From Nonomuraea sp. NBC_00507 (GTDB lineage Bacteria > Actinomycetota > Actinomycetes > Streptosporangiales > Streptosporangiaceae), in the NCBI RefSeq assembly GCF_036013525.1, contig NZ_CP107853.1:4898001-4962000 (forward strand): a stretch of DNA of 64,000 nucleotides, read 5' to 3'. A program made the position numbers and the translations under genes. This document shows, one piece after another, positions 22,642 through 31,467 of this stretch; the first letter of the stretch is position 1, and each line of letters begins with the position of its first letter. The notes below the pieces were generated by a model, which ran no database searches, was not told the origin of the DNA, and worked only from the letters and a program-made list of their open reading frames with translations.

Positions 22642-23826
22642 CTAGGGGGTGAGCAGGCGCTGCGATGCGGCGCCCTGATCGGCCACCGCCAGCAGTCGCC
22701 GTCCGGCGTGCTCGGGCCGGACGTTGGGGGTGCCGGCCGCCATCGCGTCGGCCGGGCGGCAGGCGAGCGAGGTGACCGCGTCCTCGTCGATCGATACGCC
22801 CAGGCCGGCGGAGTCTCCGAGGATGAACGCGCCGTCCTCGACGGTCAGGTCGAGAGACACCCCGAGAGGTGGCCGCAGGTCCTGCAGCTCGCTGATCAGG
22901 TGGTTCGGGACCGACGTCGCGGCGTGCAGCAGGGCGATCGGGGTGGTGCCGATCGGGCTGACCGGCAGGTCATGGGCGTGTGCCAGCGCGGATACGCGCA
23001 GGAAATGGGTGATCCCCCAGACGGCGGCCGTCTGGACGACGTCGACGGCTCCCGCGGCCAGCAGCGGTCGATACTGCTCGAGCCCGGTGAGATTCTCGCC
23101 CGTGGCGACCGAGGCCCGGATCCCGCGGCCGACGACGGCCAGGCCTTCGGCGTCCCACCGCCGGACCGGCTCTTCGATCCACGTGAGATCCAGGGTGCGT
23201 TCGAGCTCGTGGACGTGCCGGACCGCCTGCTTGCGGGTCCAGGCTTCGTTCACGTCGAGCATCAGGCCCGGTCGCGATCCGTGCCCGGCCTCGGTCAGGA
23301 CGTCTCGTACCAGTGTCAGGCGGTGCCGGTCACGGTCGATGTCGAGGCCGCCCTTGAGCTTGGCCGCCCGCAGCCCGTGCCGGGCGTAGACCTGGTAGAG
23401 GGAGACGAGTTCCTCATCTGTCAGGTCGATGTCCAGGCCGGAGGCGTAGGCGGGGACCCGCCGGTCGCGACCGCCCAGCAGGCGCCAGAGCGGTTCGCCG
23501 GCGGCCTGCGCCTTGATGTCCCACAGAGCGGTGTCGAGCGCGCCGATCGTCCCGAACACGGCGCCCGCGTGGCCGGCCTTGAAGGTCTGTCGCAGCATGC
23601 GGTCGTAGAGCGCCGTCACGCCGCGCGGATCCTCGCCTTCGATGGCGGCGAAGATGGTGTCGAGGTGTGCGTGCGGCCCGAGGCCGACGCCGGTGATCCC
23701 CTCGTCGGTGTCCACCATGATGATCTGCACCGGTACGTTCCCGCTGGCGTAGACGCCGTTGGCGTCACCGACGGGGCGGCCCCATTCATGCACCGTCGTC
23801 AACGTGCGATACCCCGAAATGCGCAT
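22642..23826 (-). CDS. Enolase-superfamily sugar-acid dehydratase (mandelate racemase type)
   Basis: 394 residues, cytoplasmic. Capping domain about 1-125, then a barrel with the acid ligands of the enolase superfamily: GLMLDVNEAW, LTWIEEPV and ATGENLT, which bind Mg2+. The lysine strand is AAKLKGG. Members of this subgroup dehydrate aldonic or uronic acids or epimerise related acids. The ABC importer just upstream probably brings in the substrate. I use the ATG at 23826: it sits one base after the permease stop (TGACATG), so the genes are translationally coupled. The longer frame to 23856 lies inside the permease. Exact substrate unknown. Confidence 0.8.
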   Translation of the reverse strand: MRISGYRTLTTVHEWGRPVGDANGVYASGNVPVQIIMVDTDEGITGVGLGPHAHLDTIFAAIEGEDPRGVTALYDRMLRQTFKAGHAGAVFGTIGALDTALWDIKAQAAGEPLWRLLGGRDRRVPAYASGLDIDLTDEELVSLYQVYARHGLRAAKLKGGLDIDRDRHRLTLVRDVLTEAGHGSRPGLMLDVNEAWTRKQAVRHVHELERTLDLTWIEEPVRRWDAEGLAVVGRGIRASVATGENLTGLEQYRPLLAAGAVDVVQTAAVWGITHFLRVSALAHAHDLPVSPIGTTPIALLHAATSVPNHLISELQDLRPPLGVSLDLTVEDGAFILGDSAGLGVSIDEDAVTSLACRPADAMAAGTPNVRPEHAGRRLLAVADQGAASQRLLTP

Positions 23827-23827
23827 G

Positions 23828-24655
23828 TCAGCCCTTCGTGGAGCCGGCGGTGACACCGTCGGCGATCTGACGCTGAAGGAAGAGATAGAGCAACAGCACA
23901 GGTATCGCGGCGATCAGCACTCCTGAGGCGAACTGGGGGATGTTGTCCGAGTACTGCCCGCGCAGCGAGGTGACCCCGACCATGAGGGTGCGATGCTCTG
24001 GCGAGGGCATCATCAGAAGGGAGATGAGCACGTCGTTCCAGCAGAACAGGGCATCGAGGATGCCGACGGACAACAGAGCCGGAGCGCCGAGCGGAATCAT
24101 GATCCGCCGGTAGACGCCGTAGGTGGAGTTCCCGTCGATCCTTGCCGCATGGATGATCTCCACCGGGATGGTCCTGTAGTGGCTGGTCATCAGGAAGATG
24201 GTGAAGGGGAGAAACTGCGCGACGTAGGCCAGGATCAGTCCGGGATAGGTGTCGATGAGGCCACTGTCCGCCATGACCCGGGCCATCGGTACCATGATCA
24301 CCTGGAACGGGACGAACAACGCCGCGAGGCAGCCGAGGAACAGCGCCGAGGAGCCGCGGAAGCGCAACTGAGCCAGTGCGAAGCCGGCCATCGACCCGAA
24401 GAGCAGCAGCAGGATCACCGCTACCGTCACCACGATGAGCGAGTTGGCGAAGTAGCGCGCCATGCCGACGCTGTTCCACGCCGCGGCGACGTTCTCCAGG
24501 TGCAGCGAGCTCGTAGGGGAAAAGCGGTCGAGGATGTACTCCCGCCGGGTCTTCATCGCGGCGTTGGTGGTGAACAGGAGGGGATAGACGGTCGCCACCG
24601 CGAGGAGCGCCATCGGGACGGCGGCCACCCACCTGCCCAAGCTCTTGCCGGGCAT
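23828..24655 (-). CDS. Carbohydrate ABC transporter permease (MalG-type)
   Basis: 275 residues with six predicted membrane helices, the first at about 10-30 (VAAVPMALLAVATVYPLLF). The EAA loop that contacts the ATPase is visible as EIIHAARIDGNSTYGVYRRI. Second permease of the importer with the genes at 24655 and 25632. The start overlaps the upstream permease stop by one base (TGATG), so translation is coupled. No ATPase is encoded nearby; such importers commonly share a housekeeping MsiK-type ATPase elsewhere. Substrate is probably a plant-derived oligosaccharide or uronide. Confidence 0.9.
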   Translation of the reverse strand: MPGKSLGRWVAAVPMALLAVATVYPLLFTTNAAMKTRREYILDRFSPTSSLHLENVAAAWNSVGMARYFANSLIVVTVAVILLLLFGSMAGFALAQLRFRGSSALFLGCLAALFVPFQVIMVPMARVMADSGLIDTYPGLILAYVAQFLPFTIFLMTSHYRTIPVEIIHAARIDGNSTYGVYRRIMIPLGAPALLSVGILDALFCWNDVLISLLMMPSPEHRTLMVGVTSLRGQYSDNIPQFASGVLIAAIPVLLLYLFLQRQIADGVTAGSTKG

Positions 24656-25635
24656 CAGTCTTCCCTCCCTGCGCGGCGGAGCACGATCACCTGCAGGATT
24701 CCGACCACGAGCATGATGAGGAACAGCACCGTCGATGCGGCCGAGGCGAGTGCCGGGCGGTTCATCCGTCCCTGCTGGATCCAGACGTAGAACTCCGGCA
24801 GGTACGTCGAACCTTCAGGGCCGCCGCTGGTCATGACGTACAGCAGGCCGAACATGGACGTCAGCATTCCGATCATGGTGGTCACGAAGACGAACTGAAT
24901 GGTGCGGGACAGGCCCGGGACGATGACATGCCAGATGATCTGGGGCAGTGACGCGCCGTCCATCCGGGCGGCGTCCAGGAGTGCGGCGTCCAGCGTGGAG
25001 AATCCGGCGAGGAACACCACCAGGGCCATCCCGAACGTCGCCCAGATGTGCACGCCGACGACCGTGAACATGGCGATGTCCGGGTCGCCGAGCCAGTCGA
25101 CGGGGCCGAGGCCGAGCTGTGCCAGGGCGGCGTTCAGCGGGCCGTCGAAGCCGAGCATCAGGTTGAAGATCGCACCGACGATCACCGGTGAGAGCACGGC
25201 CGGGAAGAAGTAGACGCCGCGGAAGAGCCGATGCCCGGGCACCCGCAGGTAGATGAACGTCGCCAGCAGGCCGGGGATCGCCACCGCGACGGGAAGCAGG
25301 ATCACCAGCAAGCCGACATTGCCCAGCGCGGTGCGGAACAACGGATCGTTCAGCAGTTCGGCGTAGTTGTCGAAGCCGACGAAGGACCCGTTGCGCTCGT
25401 CGTCGCCGGTGAAGGAGAAGTTGACGCCCAGCAGCAGCGGCCACAACCGCAGCGCCACGATGATCAGTACGGCCGGAGCCACCAGGACGAAGGGCGCAAG
25501 ACGCTCGGCCCGCGCCCCGCGGGGGGTCCTGCCGGTGCTGCCGTGGCGTCCTGGCTGCTCGAACTTTGCCCCGGTGGTCCGCTCCGCCTGCGCCGAGCGG
25601 ACCACCGGTGACGAACCCCCGAGCGGCACGATCAA
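24655..25635 (-). CDS. Carbohydrate ABC transporter permease (MalF-type)
   Basis: 326 residues with an unusually long hydrophilic N-terminus (about 45 residues) and then six membrane helices starting at APFVLVAPAVLIIV. The EAA loop reads LLDAARMDGASLPQIIWHVI. Partner of the 23828 permease. The start is uncertain: TTG at 25635 overlaps the binding-protein stop and has AAGG just before it; GTG at 25629 is the alternative and changes little. Part of the five-gene leftward row binding protein, two permeases, dehydratase and possibly the beta-helix enzyme. Confidence 0.88.
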   Translation of the reverse strand: MIVPLGGSSPVVRSAQAERTTGAKFEQPGRHGSTGRTPRGARAERLAPFVLVAPAVLIIVALRLWPLLLGVNFSFTGDDERNGSFVGFDNYAELLNDPLFRTALGNVGLLVILLPVAVAIPGLLATFIYLRVPGHRLFRGVYFFPAVLSPVIVGAIFNLMLGFDGPLNAALAQLGLGPVDWLGDPDIAMFTVVGVHIWATFGMALVVFLAGFSTLDAALLDAARMDGASLPQIIWHVIVPGLSRTIQFVFVTTMIGMLTSMFGLLYVMTSGGPEGSTYLPEFYVWIQQGRMNRPALASAASTVLFLIMLVVGILQVIVLRRAGRED

Positions 25636-26900
25636 CTCGCCTTGTCCGAAGCGGCCATTTGCTTCACCACGTCATCTACGCTCGCCGACCCGCTCAGGAG
25701 CTGCTGGGACAGCCGGCCCATCAGGTCCAGGGTCTTGCTGGACAGCGCGACGTGCAGTGCGGGCTTGCCGCCCTTGATCTGGGGCACGATCGCGGCCACG
25801 GCAGGGGCGCCCTGCGACACGTCGATCGTGGTGTCGGAGGTGATCGCGCCGGCGCCGGTGTAGAAGGCGGTCAGCGCGCCGGTCGAGGTCAGCGATCGCA
25901 CCAGGTCGGCGGCCAGCTGAGGATTCTTGGTCGATTTGGCCACCCCGTAGCCGATGCCGCCGTCGTAGGGGAGCACGGGCGTGGCTCCGTCGGTGACCAC
26001 TGGGGCGGTCATGACGCCGACCTGGTCGGCGCCCAGAAACTCGCCGAAGTCCTTCCAGTGCCCGATATCCGACATCAGGCCGATGATGTGGGCGGCCTTA
26101 CCGGTGTTGAAGACGGCGAAGGCGTCGTTGAACAGCGCGGTGGAGTTGGCCCCGTCGTTGTTCAGGCCGTCGTCGTTGACCTTCTTCCACAGGGCGAAGA
26201 TCTCCTTCACGTGGGGAGAGGTCCAGTCGCGTTTCCCGGAGATCCAGTCGTCGTACTCCTTGGGCGTCAGGATGCCCGGCCCGAGTCCCGACATGAAGAA
26301 CTGGATCCCGAAGCCTTCCTTGTTGCCGAGGGCGAAGCACCTGGCGCCGGCCGTCTTCTTGATGGCGGCGCAGCCGCTGACGAACTCGTTCCACGTCTTC
26401 GGCGGGTTCGCCGGATCCAGCCCCGCCTTCTGATAGATCGTCTTGTTGTAGTAGATCGGGTGGCCTTGCAGCGTCACCGGGGCGGCGTAGATCTTGCCGT
26501 CCTTGCTGAAGGCGTCCCAGCCCGCCAGCCGCTGCTTGTCCTCGGCAACGTACTGGTCCAGCGGCAGGAGCGTGTCCACCCGGTCGCGGAGCTGGCCGCC
26601 GCCGTTGAAGAGCATGACGTCGGGGCCCTTTCCCGACTGGGTGGCCGCGCCCAAGAGCGTGTAGTACTGATCGAATGGCTGGGCCACGAACTCGACGGTG
26701 ACATCCGGATGTTTCTTGGCGAAGTCGGCCTTGGCCTTCTCGACGTAGGAGGCCACGGCCGGTTCGCCGGATTTCCAGTCCCAGACCACGATCCTGCCCT
26801 TGGATTCCCCGGGGGAGGACTGCGTCGGTGCGGCGCTTCCGCAGCCGGTCACGGCCAGTCCCATGACGAGGACGACCGACCATAGTGTTCGCTGCCTCAT
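25632..26900 (-). CDS. Extracellular sugar-binding lipoprotein (ABC family 1)
   Basis: 422 residues. Lipobox LAVTGC with the lipidated cysteine at 20, then a mature periplasmic-binding fold (RIVVWDWKSGEP at the start, PIYYNKTIYQKAGLDPA in the middle). It captures a sugar outside the membrane and delivers it to the two permeases encoded next. First gene of the operon. Its promoter region also carries a repeated ATGAC motif (26960-26995) shared with the divergent FadR-type regulator at 27037, which likely represses it. Ligand not readable from sequence. Confidence 0.92.
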   Translation of the reverse strand: MRQRTLWSVVLVMGLAVTGCGSAAPTQSSPGESKGRIVVWDWKSGEPAVASYVEKAKADFAKKHPDVTVEFVAQPFDQYYTLLGAATQSGKGPDVMLFNGGGQLRDRVDTLLPLDQYVAEDKQRLAGWDAFSKDGKIYAAPVTLQGHPIYYNKTIYQKAGLDPANPPKTWNEFVSGCAAIKKTAGARCFALGNKEGFGIQFFMSGLGPGILTPKEYDDWISGKRDWTSPHVKEIFALWKKVNDDGLNNDGANSTALFNDAFAVFNTGKAAHIIGLMSDIGHWKDFGEFLGADQVGVMTAPVVTDGATPVLPYDGGIGYGVAKSTKNPQLAADLVRSLTSTGALTAFYTGAGAITSDTTIDVSQGAPAVAAIVPQIKGGKPALHVALSSKTLDLMGRLSQQLLSGSASVDDVVKQMAASDKAS

Positions 26901-26959
26901 GGCTGATCACTCTCCAGAACGCGGCCGGTGTCCTCGGCCGTCTGCCCGGAAACGTAATT

Positions 26960-26995
26960 CGTATGACGTATGCTGTCAATACGGATGACATATAC
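26960..26995. promoter_or_regulatory. Two-site operator for the divergent FadR-type regulator
   Basis: CGTATGACGTATG (26960-26972) and CGGATGACATATAC (26982-26995), 22 bases apart, about two helix turns. Both have the ATGACrTAT core of GntR/FCD sites. They lie between the sugar-importer operon and the regulator start at 27037. Confidence 0.6.
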
Positions 26996-27036
26996 TGCCG
27001 CGACGGCGCTGGCCTAGCAGGTCACCGGAGGAAGAT

Positions 27037-27810
27037 ATGACGGCATCGCAGGAATCGCCCGGCAGCGTCCCCGTGCCGCCGCCCGCATGGGTCCGACGAC
27101 CGGCCAGTCTGGGCAAGGCGGTGACGGCGGAACTCGTGGAGCGCATCGTCCGCGGCGTGCACCCGCCCGGCACGCCCCTTCCCCCAGAACCCGTGCTGTG
27201 CGAGACCTTCTCGGTGAGCCGGACCGTCGTCCGTGAGGCCGTGAAGATCCTCCAGGAGAAGGGGCTCGTCCAGGTTCGCCAGGGCGCGGGCACCATGGTG
27301 ACCCCGCCCACGATGTGGGACATGCTCGACGAGCTCGTTCTGGCTGCGACCATCGACATGGACGAGAGCCTGGGGATCCTCGACGACCTCGTCGTCACCC
27401 GCCGCCTGCTCGAGTCCGACATGGCCTACCTCGCCGCCCGGGTGGCGGACGAGGAGAGCATCGAGCGGCTGCGTGCTCTGGTGGACCGGATGGACGAGCT
27501 CGTGGACGACCATGTCACCTACGCCGATCACGACCGTGCCTTCCACGACACGATCATGCTGACGTCCGGCAACCGCATCGCCCGGGGCGTCGTGCGAGCG
27601 CTGGAGAGCCAGGTGATCAACACCGCCCGATACATGGGAAAGCCGGAACGCGCCCTGTGCGTGGCGTCCAACCAGGGCCATCGCCGCATCTATGAACGCA
27701 TTGCCGCCCATGACCCCGATGGCGCCAGTGAAGCGATGTTCACGCACATCACCGAGGCCTGGCTCGTCCGGCGCAACGCACCCAGCGCCCCCGTGCGCCT
27801 GCAACGTTAG
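27037..27810 (+). CDS. GntR-family regulator, FadR/FCD subfamily
   Basis: 257 residues. Winged helix about 25-95 (GTPLPPEPVLCETFSVSRTVVREAVKIL), then an all-helical FCD ligand domain about 105-240. Metal-ligand residues are visible as YADHDRAFHDTI and NQGHRRIYERI, with a later FTHITEAW. FCD regulators sense small acids, often sugar acids, which fits the enolase-superfamily dehydratase in the divergent operon. It probably represses that operon and itself through the paired sites at 26960-26995. ATG at 27037 with GGAGG 5 bases before it. It ends only 15 bases from the convergent second FCD regulator. Confidence 0.88.
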   Translation: MTASQESPGSVPVPPPAWVRRPASLGKAVTAELVERIVRGVHPPGTPLPPEPVLCETFSVSRTVVREAVKILQEKGLVQVRQGAGTMVTPPTMWDMLDELVLAATIDMDESLGILDDLVVTRRLLESDMAYLAARVADEESIERLRALVDRMDELVDDHVTYADHDRAFHDTIMLTSGNRIARGVVRALESQVINTARYMGKPERALCVASNQGHRRIYERIAAHDPDGASEAMFTHITEAWLVRRNAPSAPVRLQR

Positions 27811-27825
27811 CGCGCCCGCCGGGCT

Positions 27826-28569
27826 CTACGGTGCCCGCCTGGTTGTGAGCGGCAGCGTGGTGGACGGGGGTGACCACCGGGCTTCCTCGACGTCTCCCAA
27901 CACCGAGCGCAGCCAGGTCTCGGTGGTGCCGATGTGCACGAGCGCCGCGGCCTGGGCGAGCGTCGCGTCGCCGGCGGCCAGGGCGTGGTAGATCGCCTCG
28001 TGCTCGGCGACGGTCTTGTGCGAGCTGCCGGCCTCCACCGTGCCGCGCCACACCCGCATCCGCAGCGTGCGGCCGGAGATTCCGTCGAGCAGGGTGGACA
28101 GCGTTTCGTTGCCGGTCGCCCGTACGACGGCGCGGTGGAAGGCGGCGTCGTGGTGGTTCAGCTTCTCCACGTCATCGCAGGCGGCGCGCATCGCGTTCAG
28201 GTGCTCGCCGATCTCGTCGAGTTGCTCGGCGGAGATCCGGGACGCGGCGAGGGCGGTCGCCGCGGGCTCGAGCATCCGCCGTACCTGGACGATCTCCAGC
28301 AGGGTGTCGTCGCGCAACAGCTCGACGGCCAGCCCCAGCCCTTCCAGCAACAGCCGCGGCTCCAGGCTGGTCACGAAGGTGCCGTCGCCCCGCCGTACGT
28401 CAAGGACCCGGGCCACGACCAGCGCCTTGACCGCCTCGCGCAGCGGGTTGCGGGAGACGCCGAGCTGGGCGGCGAGCTGGTGCTCCGGCGGCAGCCGGGC
28501 CCCCGGTGGTAGCTCGCCCGACTGGATGAGGGCCCGGATGCGGGAGATCGCCTCGTCGGTCAGGGACAT
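27826..28569 (-). CDS. GntR-family regulator, FadR/FCD subfamily (second copy)
   Basis: 247 residues. Winged helix about 1-75 (GARLPPEHQLAAQLGVSRNP), FCD domain about 85-235 with NHHDAAFHRAVV and AEHEAIYHAL supplying likely metal ligands. It is not a recent duplicate of the 27037 protein; identity is limited to family motifs. Divergent from the ribose-type importer and fucosidase operon at 28893, with at least three palindromes in the 323-base gap, so it is probably the repressor of that operon. ATG at 28569 with GGAGG about 8 bases upstream. The inducer may be a sugar acid or sugar made from the GH95 product. Confidence 0.88.
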   Translation of the reverse strand: MSLTDEAISRIRALIQSGELPPGARLPPEHQLAAQLGVSRNPLREAVKALVVARVLDVRRGDGTFVTSLEPRLLLEGLGLAVELLRDDTLLEIVQVRRMLEPAATALAASRISAEQLDEIGEHLNAMRAACDDVEKLNHHDAAFHRAVVRATGNETLSTLLDGISGRTLRMRVWRGTVEAGSSHKTVAEHEAIYHALAAGDATLAQAAALVHIGTTETWLRSVLGDVEEARWSPPSTTLPLTTRRAP

Positions 28570-28632
28570 GCGGGCGCCCTCCAGGCACAGAGTCGCTCGA
28601 TCGGCACGCGCGTCACGCTGGGAAACATAACA

Positions 28633-28645
28633 GACATCCTATGTC
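28633..28645. promoter_or_regulatory. Palindrome GACATCCTATGTC
   Basis: Arms GACAT and ATGTC with a 3-base CCT spacer, 64 bases before the regulator start. Nearly identical to the site at 28783. Confidence 0.65.
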
Positions 28646-28666
28646 CGAGGAAGATTTGGACTTATG

Positions 28667-28695
28667 GATGAGCAGACATGGGTTGTCTGCTCATC
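28667..28695. promoter_or_regulatory. Long palindrome with 12-bp arms
   Basis: GATGAGCAGACA (28667-28678) is the exact reverse complement of TGTCTGCTCATC (28684-28695), spacer TGGGT. It lies midway between the two sites of the GACAT-type, and its inner half GACA...TGTC matches their outer bases. It could be an operator or a transcript hairpin. Confidence 0.6.
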
Positions 28696-28782
28696 ACAGG
28701 GTGCGCTGTCAGGGCAGTTTTTTGCGATATCGCAGCTATTTCCCGGGAGGTCTAGACACGCCGCCCTTGCGAGGATTACAAA

Positions 28783-28795
28783 GACATCCCATGTC
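28783..28795. promoter_or_regulatory. Palindrome GACATCCCATGTC
   Basis: Same arms as 28633-28645 with spacer CCC, 97 bases before the importer start. Likely second operator of the FCD regulator, allowing looping over 150 bases. Confidence 0.65.
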
Positions 28796-28892
28796 GGTGT
28801 GGTGAAGGCTGCTTCACCTCCCCGAAACATCCCATGGAGGACGCCCTCGCGCCCCGCTCCCCATCCCCACCCAGCACAGGGAAGGAACACCC

Positions 28893-29960
28893 ATGAGAAG
28901 AGGACTCGCCTTAGGGGCGGCTGTCGCTCTGTCGGCCGGCCTGGCCACCGCCTGCGGGGGCGGCGGAGGCGACGGCACGGCCGCCTCAGGAGGCGGCAAG
29001 CCGGTCGTCGGGGTGGACTATCCCCGCTCCGACACCGACTTCTGGAACTCCTTCATCAAGTACGTCCCCCAGTTCGGTGCCGAGAACGGCCTGGAGCTGA
29101 AGACCTCCAACTCGCAGAACGACATCTCCAAGCTCACCGCCAACGTGCAGAGCTTCATCAGCCAGGGCGTCAAGGGCGTCGTGCTGGCGCCGCAGGACAC
29201 CGCCGCCGTGGCCCCCACCCTCCAGCAGCTCAACACCAAGAAGATCCCCGTCGTCATGGTCGACACCCGTCCCGAGCAGGGCGACGCCTTCATGGTGGTA
29301 CGCGCCGACAACCGGGCGTACGGCGAGAAGGCGTGCAAGTTCCTCGGCGAGAAGCTGTCCGGCAAGGGCAAGGTCGTGATGCTCCAGGGCGACCTGGCCT
29401 CCATCAACGGCCGCGACCGCACCGAGGCGTTCAACACCTGCATGAAGGCGAGCTACCCCGGCATCACGGTGTTCGGCGAGGCCACCAACTGGGACGGCGC
29501 GATCGCCTCGCAGAAGCTCCAGACCCAGCTCACCGCCAATCCCGACATCAAGGGTGTCTACATGCAGTCGAGCTTCGCCCTGTCGGGCACCCTCCAGGTG
29601 CTCCAGCAGCGCGGCCTCCTGGTTCCGCCGGACGACCCCAAGCACGTCTTCGTCATCTCCAACGACGGCATCCCCCAGGAGCTCAAGGAGATCGCCGCCG
29701 GCAACATCGACGCCACCGTCTCCCAGCCGGCCGACCAATACGCCAAGTACGCGCTGCAGTACACCAAGGCCGCCATCGACGGCAAGACGTTCAAGCCCGG
29801 CCCGACCGACCACGACAGCACCATCATCCAGGTACGCCCCGGCCTGCTGGAGGACCAGCTCTCCGCGCCCCTGGTCACCGCCGACGGCGGCACCTACGCG
29901 GGCGTGGCGAGCGTCAAGCCGGCCGACTCCTCTCTGTGGGGCAACAACCTTGGCGGATGA
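28893..29960 (+). CDS. Sugar-binding lipoprotein, ribose-type ABC importer
   Basis: 355 residues. Lipobox LATAC with cysteine 21, then a Gly/Ser linker and a two-lobed ribose-binding-protein fold (KPVVGVDYPRSDTDFWNSF; VVLAPQDTAAVAPTL; HVFVISNDGIPQELK). It binds a monosaccharide outside the cell for the ATPase and permease encoded next. ATG at 28893 preceded by GGGAAGGA. The gene overlaps the ATPase start by 11 bases. The operon ends in a GH95 fucosidase-type enzyme, so L-fucose, L-galactose or a similar sugar is a reasonable ligand guess. Controlled by the divergent FCD regulator. Confidence 0.92.
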   Translation: MRRGLALGAAVALSAGLATACGGGGGDGTAASGGGKPVVGVDYPRSDTDFWNSFIKYVPQFGAENGLELKTSNSQNDISKLTANVQSFISQGVKGVVLAPQDTAAVAPTLQQLNTKKIPVVMVDTRPEQGDAFMVVRADNRAYGEKACKFLGEKLSGKGKVVMLQGDLASINGRDRTEAFNTCMKASYPGITVFGEATNWDGAIASQKLQTQLTANPDIKGVYMQSSFALSGTLQVLQQRGLLVPPDDPKHVFVISNDGIPQELKEIAAGNIDATVSQPADQYAKYALQYTKAAIDGKTFKPGPTDHDSTIIQVRPGLLEDQLSAPLVTADGGTYAGVASVKPADSSLWGNNLGG

Positions 29961-31467
29961 CCAGGCGGCCACGCCTGTCGTCGAAGCGGTGGGTGTCACC
30001 AAGAGATACGGGGAGACCGTCGCGCTGGACCGCGCCGGAATCCGCATCATGCCCGGCCAGACCCACGCGCTCGTCGGCCGCAACGGAGCCGGGAAGTCCA
30101 CCCTGGTATCGATCCTCACCGGGCTCCAGGCGGCCGACGAGGGCGAGGTGCGGTTCGGCGGCGAGCCTGCCCCGCGCCTGGCCGACCGTGATGCCTGGCG
30201 GCAACGGGTGGCCTGCGTCTACCAGAAGTCCACGATCATCCCCGAGCTGACCGTGGCGGAGAACCTCTACCTGCACCGCCACGACCTGAACCGGCTCGGG
30301 CTGGTCCGCTGGGCCGCCCTGCGGCGCAAGGCGGCCGAGTTGCTCGCCACCTGGTCGGTGGACGTCGACGTGCGCCTGCCGGCCGGCGAACTGGACGTCG
30401 AGCAGCGGCAGTTCGTGGAGATCGCCCGTGCGTTGTCGTTCGGCGCCCGGTTCATCATCCTCGACGAGCCGACCGCCCAGCTCGACGCGGCCGCCATCGC
30501 CCGGCTGTTCACCCGTATCCGCACCCTGCAGGAACAGGGAGTGACCTTCCTGTTCATCAGCCACCACCTGCAGGAGATCTACGAGATCTGCGACACGGTC
30601 ACGGTCTTCCGCGACGCCCGGCACATCCTGACCACCACGGTGGCCGATCTGCCGCACGCGGAGCTGGTGGCGGCGATGGCGGGAGAGGCCGCCGGCCTGG
30701 TAGAGGCGTCCTCCCGGACGGCCGTGCCCGGCGGCGCCGGTGTGGTGCTCGGCGTGCGCGGCCTGACGTACGGCGACGCCTACCGGGAGATCGACTTCCA
30801 GATCCGGTCCGGCGAGATCGTCGGCCTGGCAGGCGCGGCCGGCAGCGGCAGAACCGAGCTGGCCGAGACCGTCGTCGGGTTGCGCGCGGCCGATTCGGGC
30901 GCGATCGAGGTCGCCGGGCGCACTCCCCGTCCCGGCAGCGTGCCCGACGCGCTCGCCGCAGGTGTCGGCTTCGTCCCCCGCGACCGGCACCACCAGGGGT
31001 TCGTGCCGATGATGTCGATCGCCGACAACGCCACCATGACCGTCCCCGACCAGCTCGGCGAGGCCGGACTGATCAGCGGCCGGCGGCGCGACCGGCTGGC
31101 CAGGACCCTGATCGCCAACCTGGCGATCAAGACCCCCGGTCCCGGCCTGCCCGTGATGGGCCTGTCCGGCGGCAACCAGCAGAAGGTCGTCATGGCCAGG
31201 GCGCTGGCCTCCGATCCCCGGCTGCTCGTGCTGATCACCCCCACCGCCGGGGTGGACGTCAAGTCCAAGGAGTTCTTGCTCGGCAAGGTCGAGGAAACGG
31301 CCGCCAGAGGGACCGGCGTGCTGATCGCCTCCGACGAACTCGACGACCTGCGGCTGTGCGACCGGCTGCTGGTGATGTTCCAGGGCCGTGTCGTCGCCGA
31401 GATGGCCGCCGGGTGGCACGACCACGACGTGGTGGCGGCCATGGAAGGAGTCCGGCTCGATGCCTGA
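29950..31467 (+). CDS. Sugar ABC transporter ATPase, two fused ABC domains, second Walker B degenerate
   Basis: 505 residues. Domain one: Walker A GRNGAGKST at 43-51, Walker B FIILDEPTAQLD, and a signature reduced to LDVEQRQFVEIARAL. Domain two: Walker A-like GAAGSGRTE, intact LSGGNQQKVVMARAL, but Walker B reads LLVLITPTAGVD, so the usual Asp-Glu pair before PT is Ile-Thr. RbsA-type importers normally keep one weak site, but loss of the glutamate here points to a second site unable to hydrolyse. I use TTG at 29950, overlapping the binding-protein stop; the next candidate is GTG at 29986. The permease start overlaps its end. Confidence 0.88.
   Translation: MADDQAATPVVEAVGVTKRYGETVALDRAGIRIMPGQTHALVGRNGAGKSTLVSILTGLQAADEGEVRFGGEPAPRLADRDAWRQRVACVYQKSTIIPELTVAENLYLHRHDLNRLGLVRWAALRRKAAELLATWSVDVDVRLPAGELDVEQRQFVEIARALSFGARFIILDEPTAQLDAAAIARLFTRIRTLQEQGVTFLFISHHLQEIYEICDTVTVFRDARHILTTTVADLPHAELVAAMAGEAAGLVEASSRTAVPGGAGVVLGVRGLTYGDAYREIDFQIRSGEIVGLAGAAGSGRTELAETVVGLRAADSGAIEVAGRTPRPGSVPDALAAGVGFVPRDRHHQGFVPMMSIADNATMTVPDQLGEAGLISGRRRDRLARTLIANLAIKTPGPGLPVMGLSGGNQQKVVMARALASDPRLLVLITPTAGVDVKSKEFLLGKVEETAARGTGVLIASDELDDLRLCDRLLVMFQGRVVAEMAAGWHDHDVVAAMEGVRLDA

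Larger units (their letters stand above)
28570..28892. other. Divergent promoter region, FCD regulator / sugar importer
   Basis: 323 bases without a gene. Holds three palindromes: 28633-28645, 28667-28695 and 28783-28795. The importer gene has GGGAAGGA before its ATG. Confidence 0.6.
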
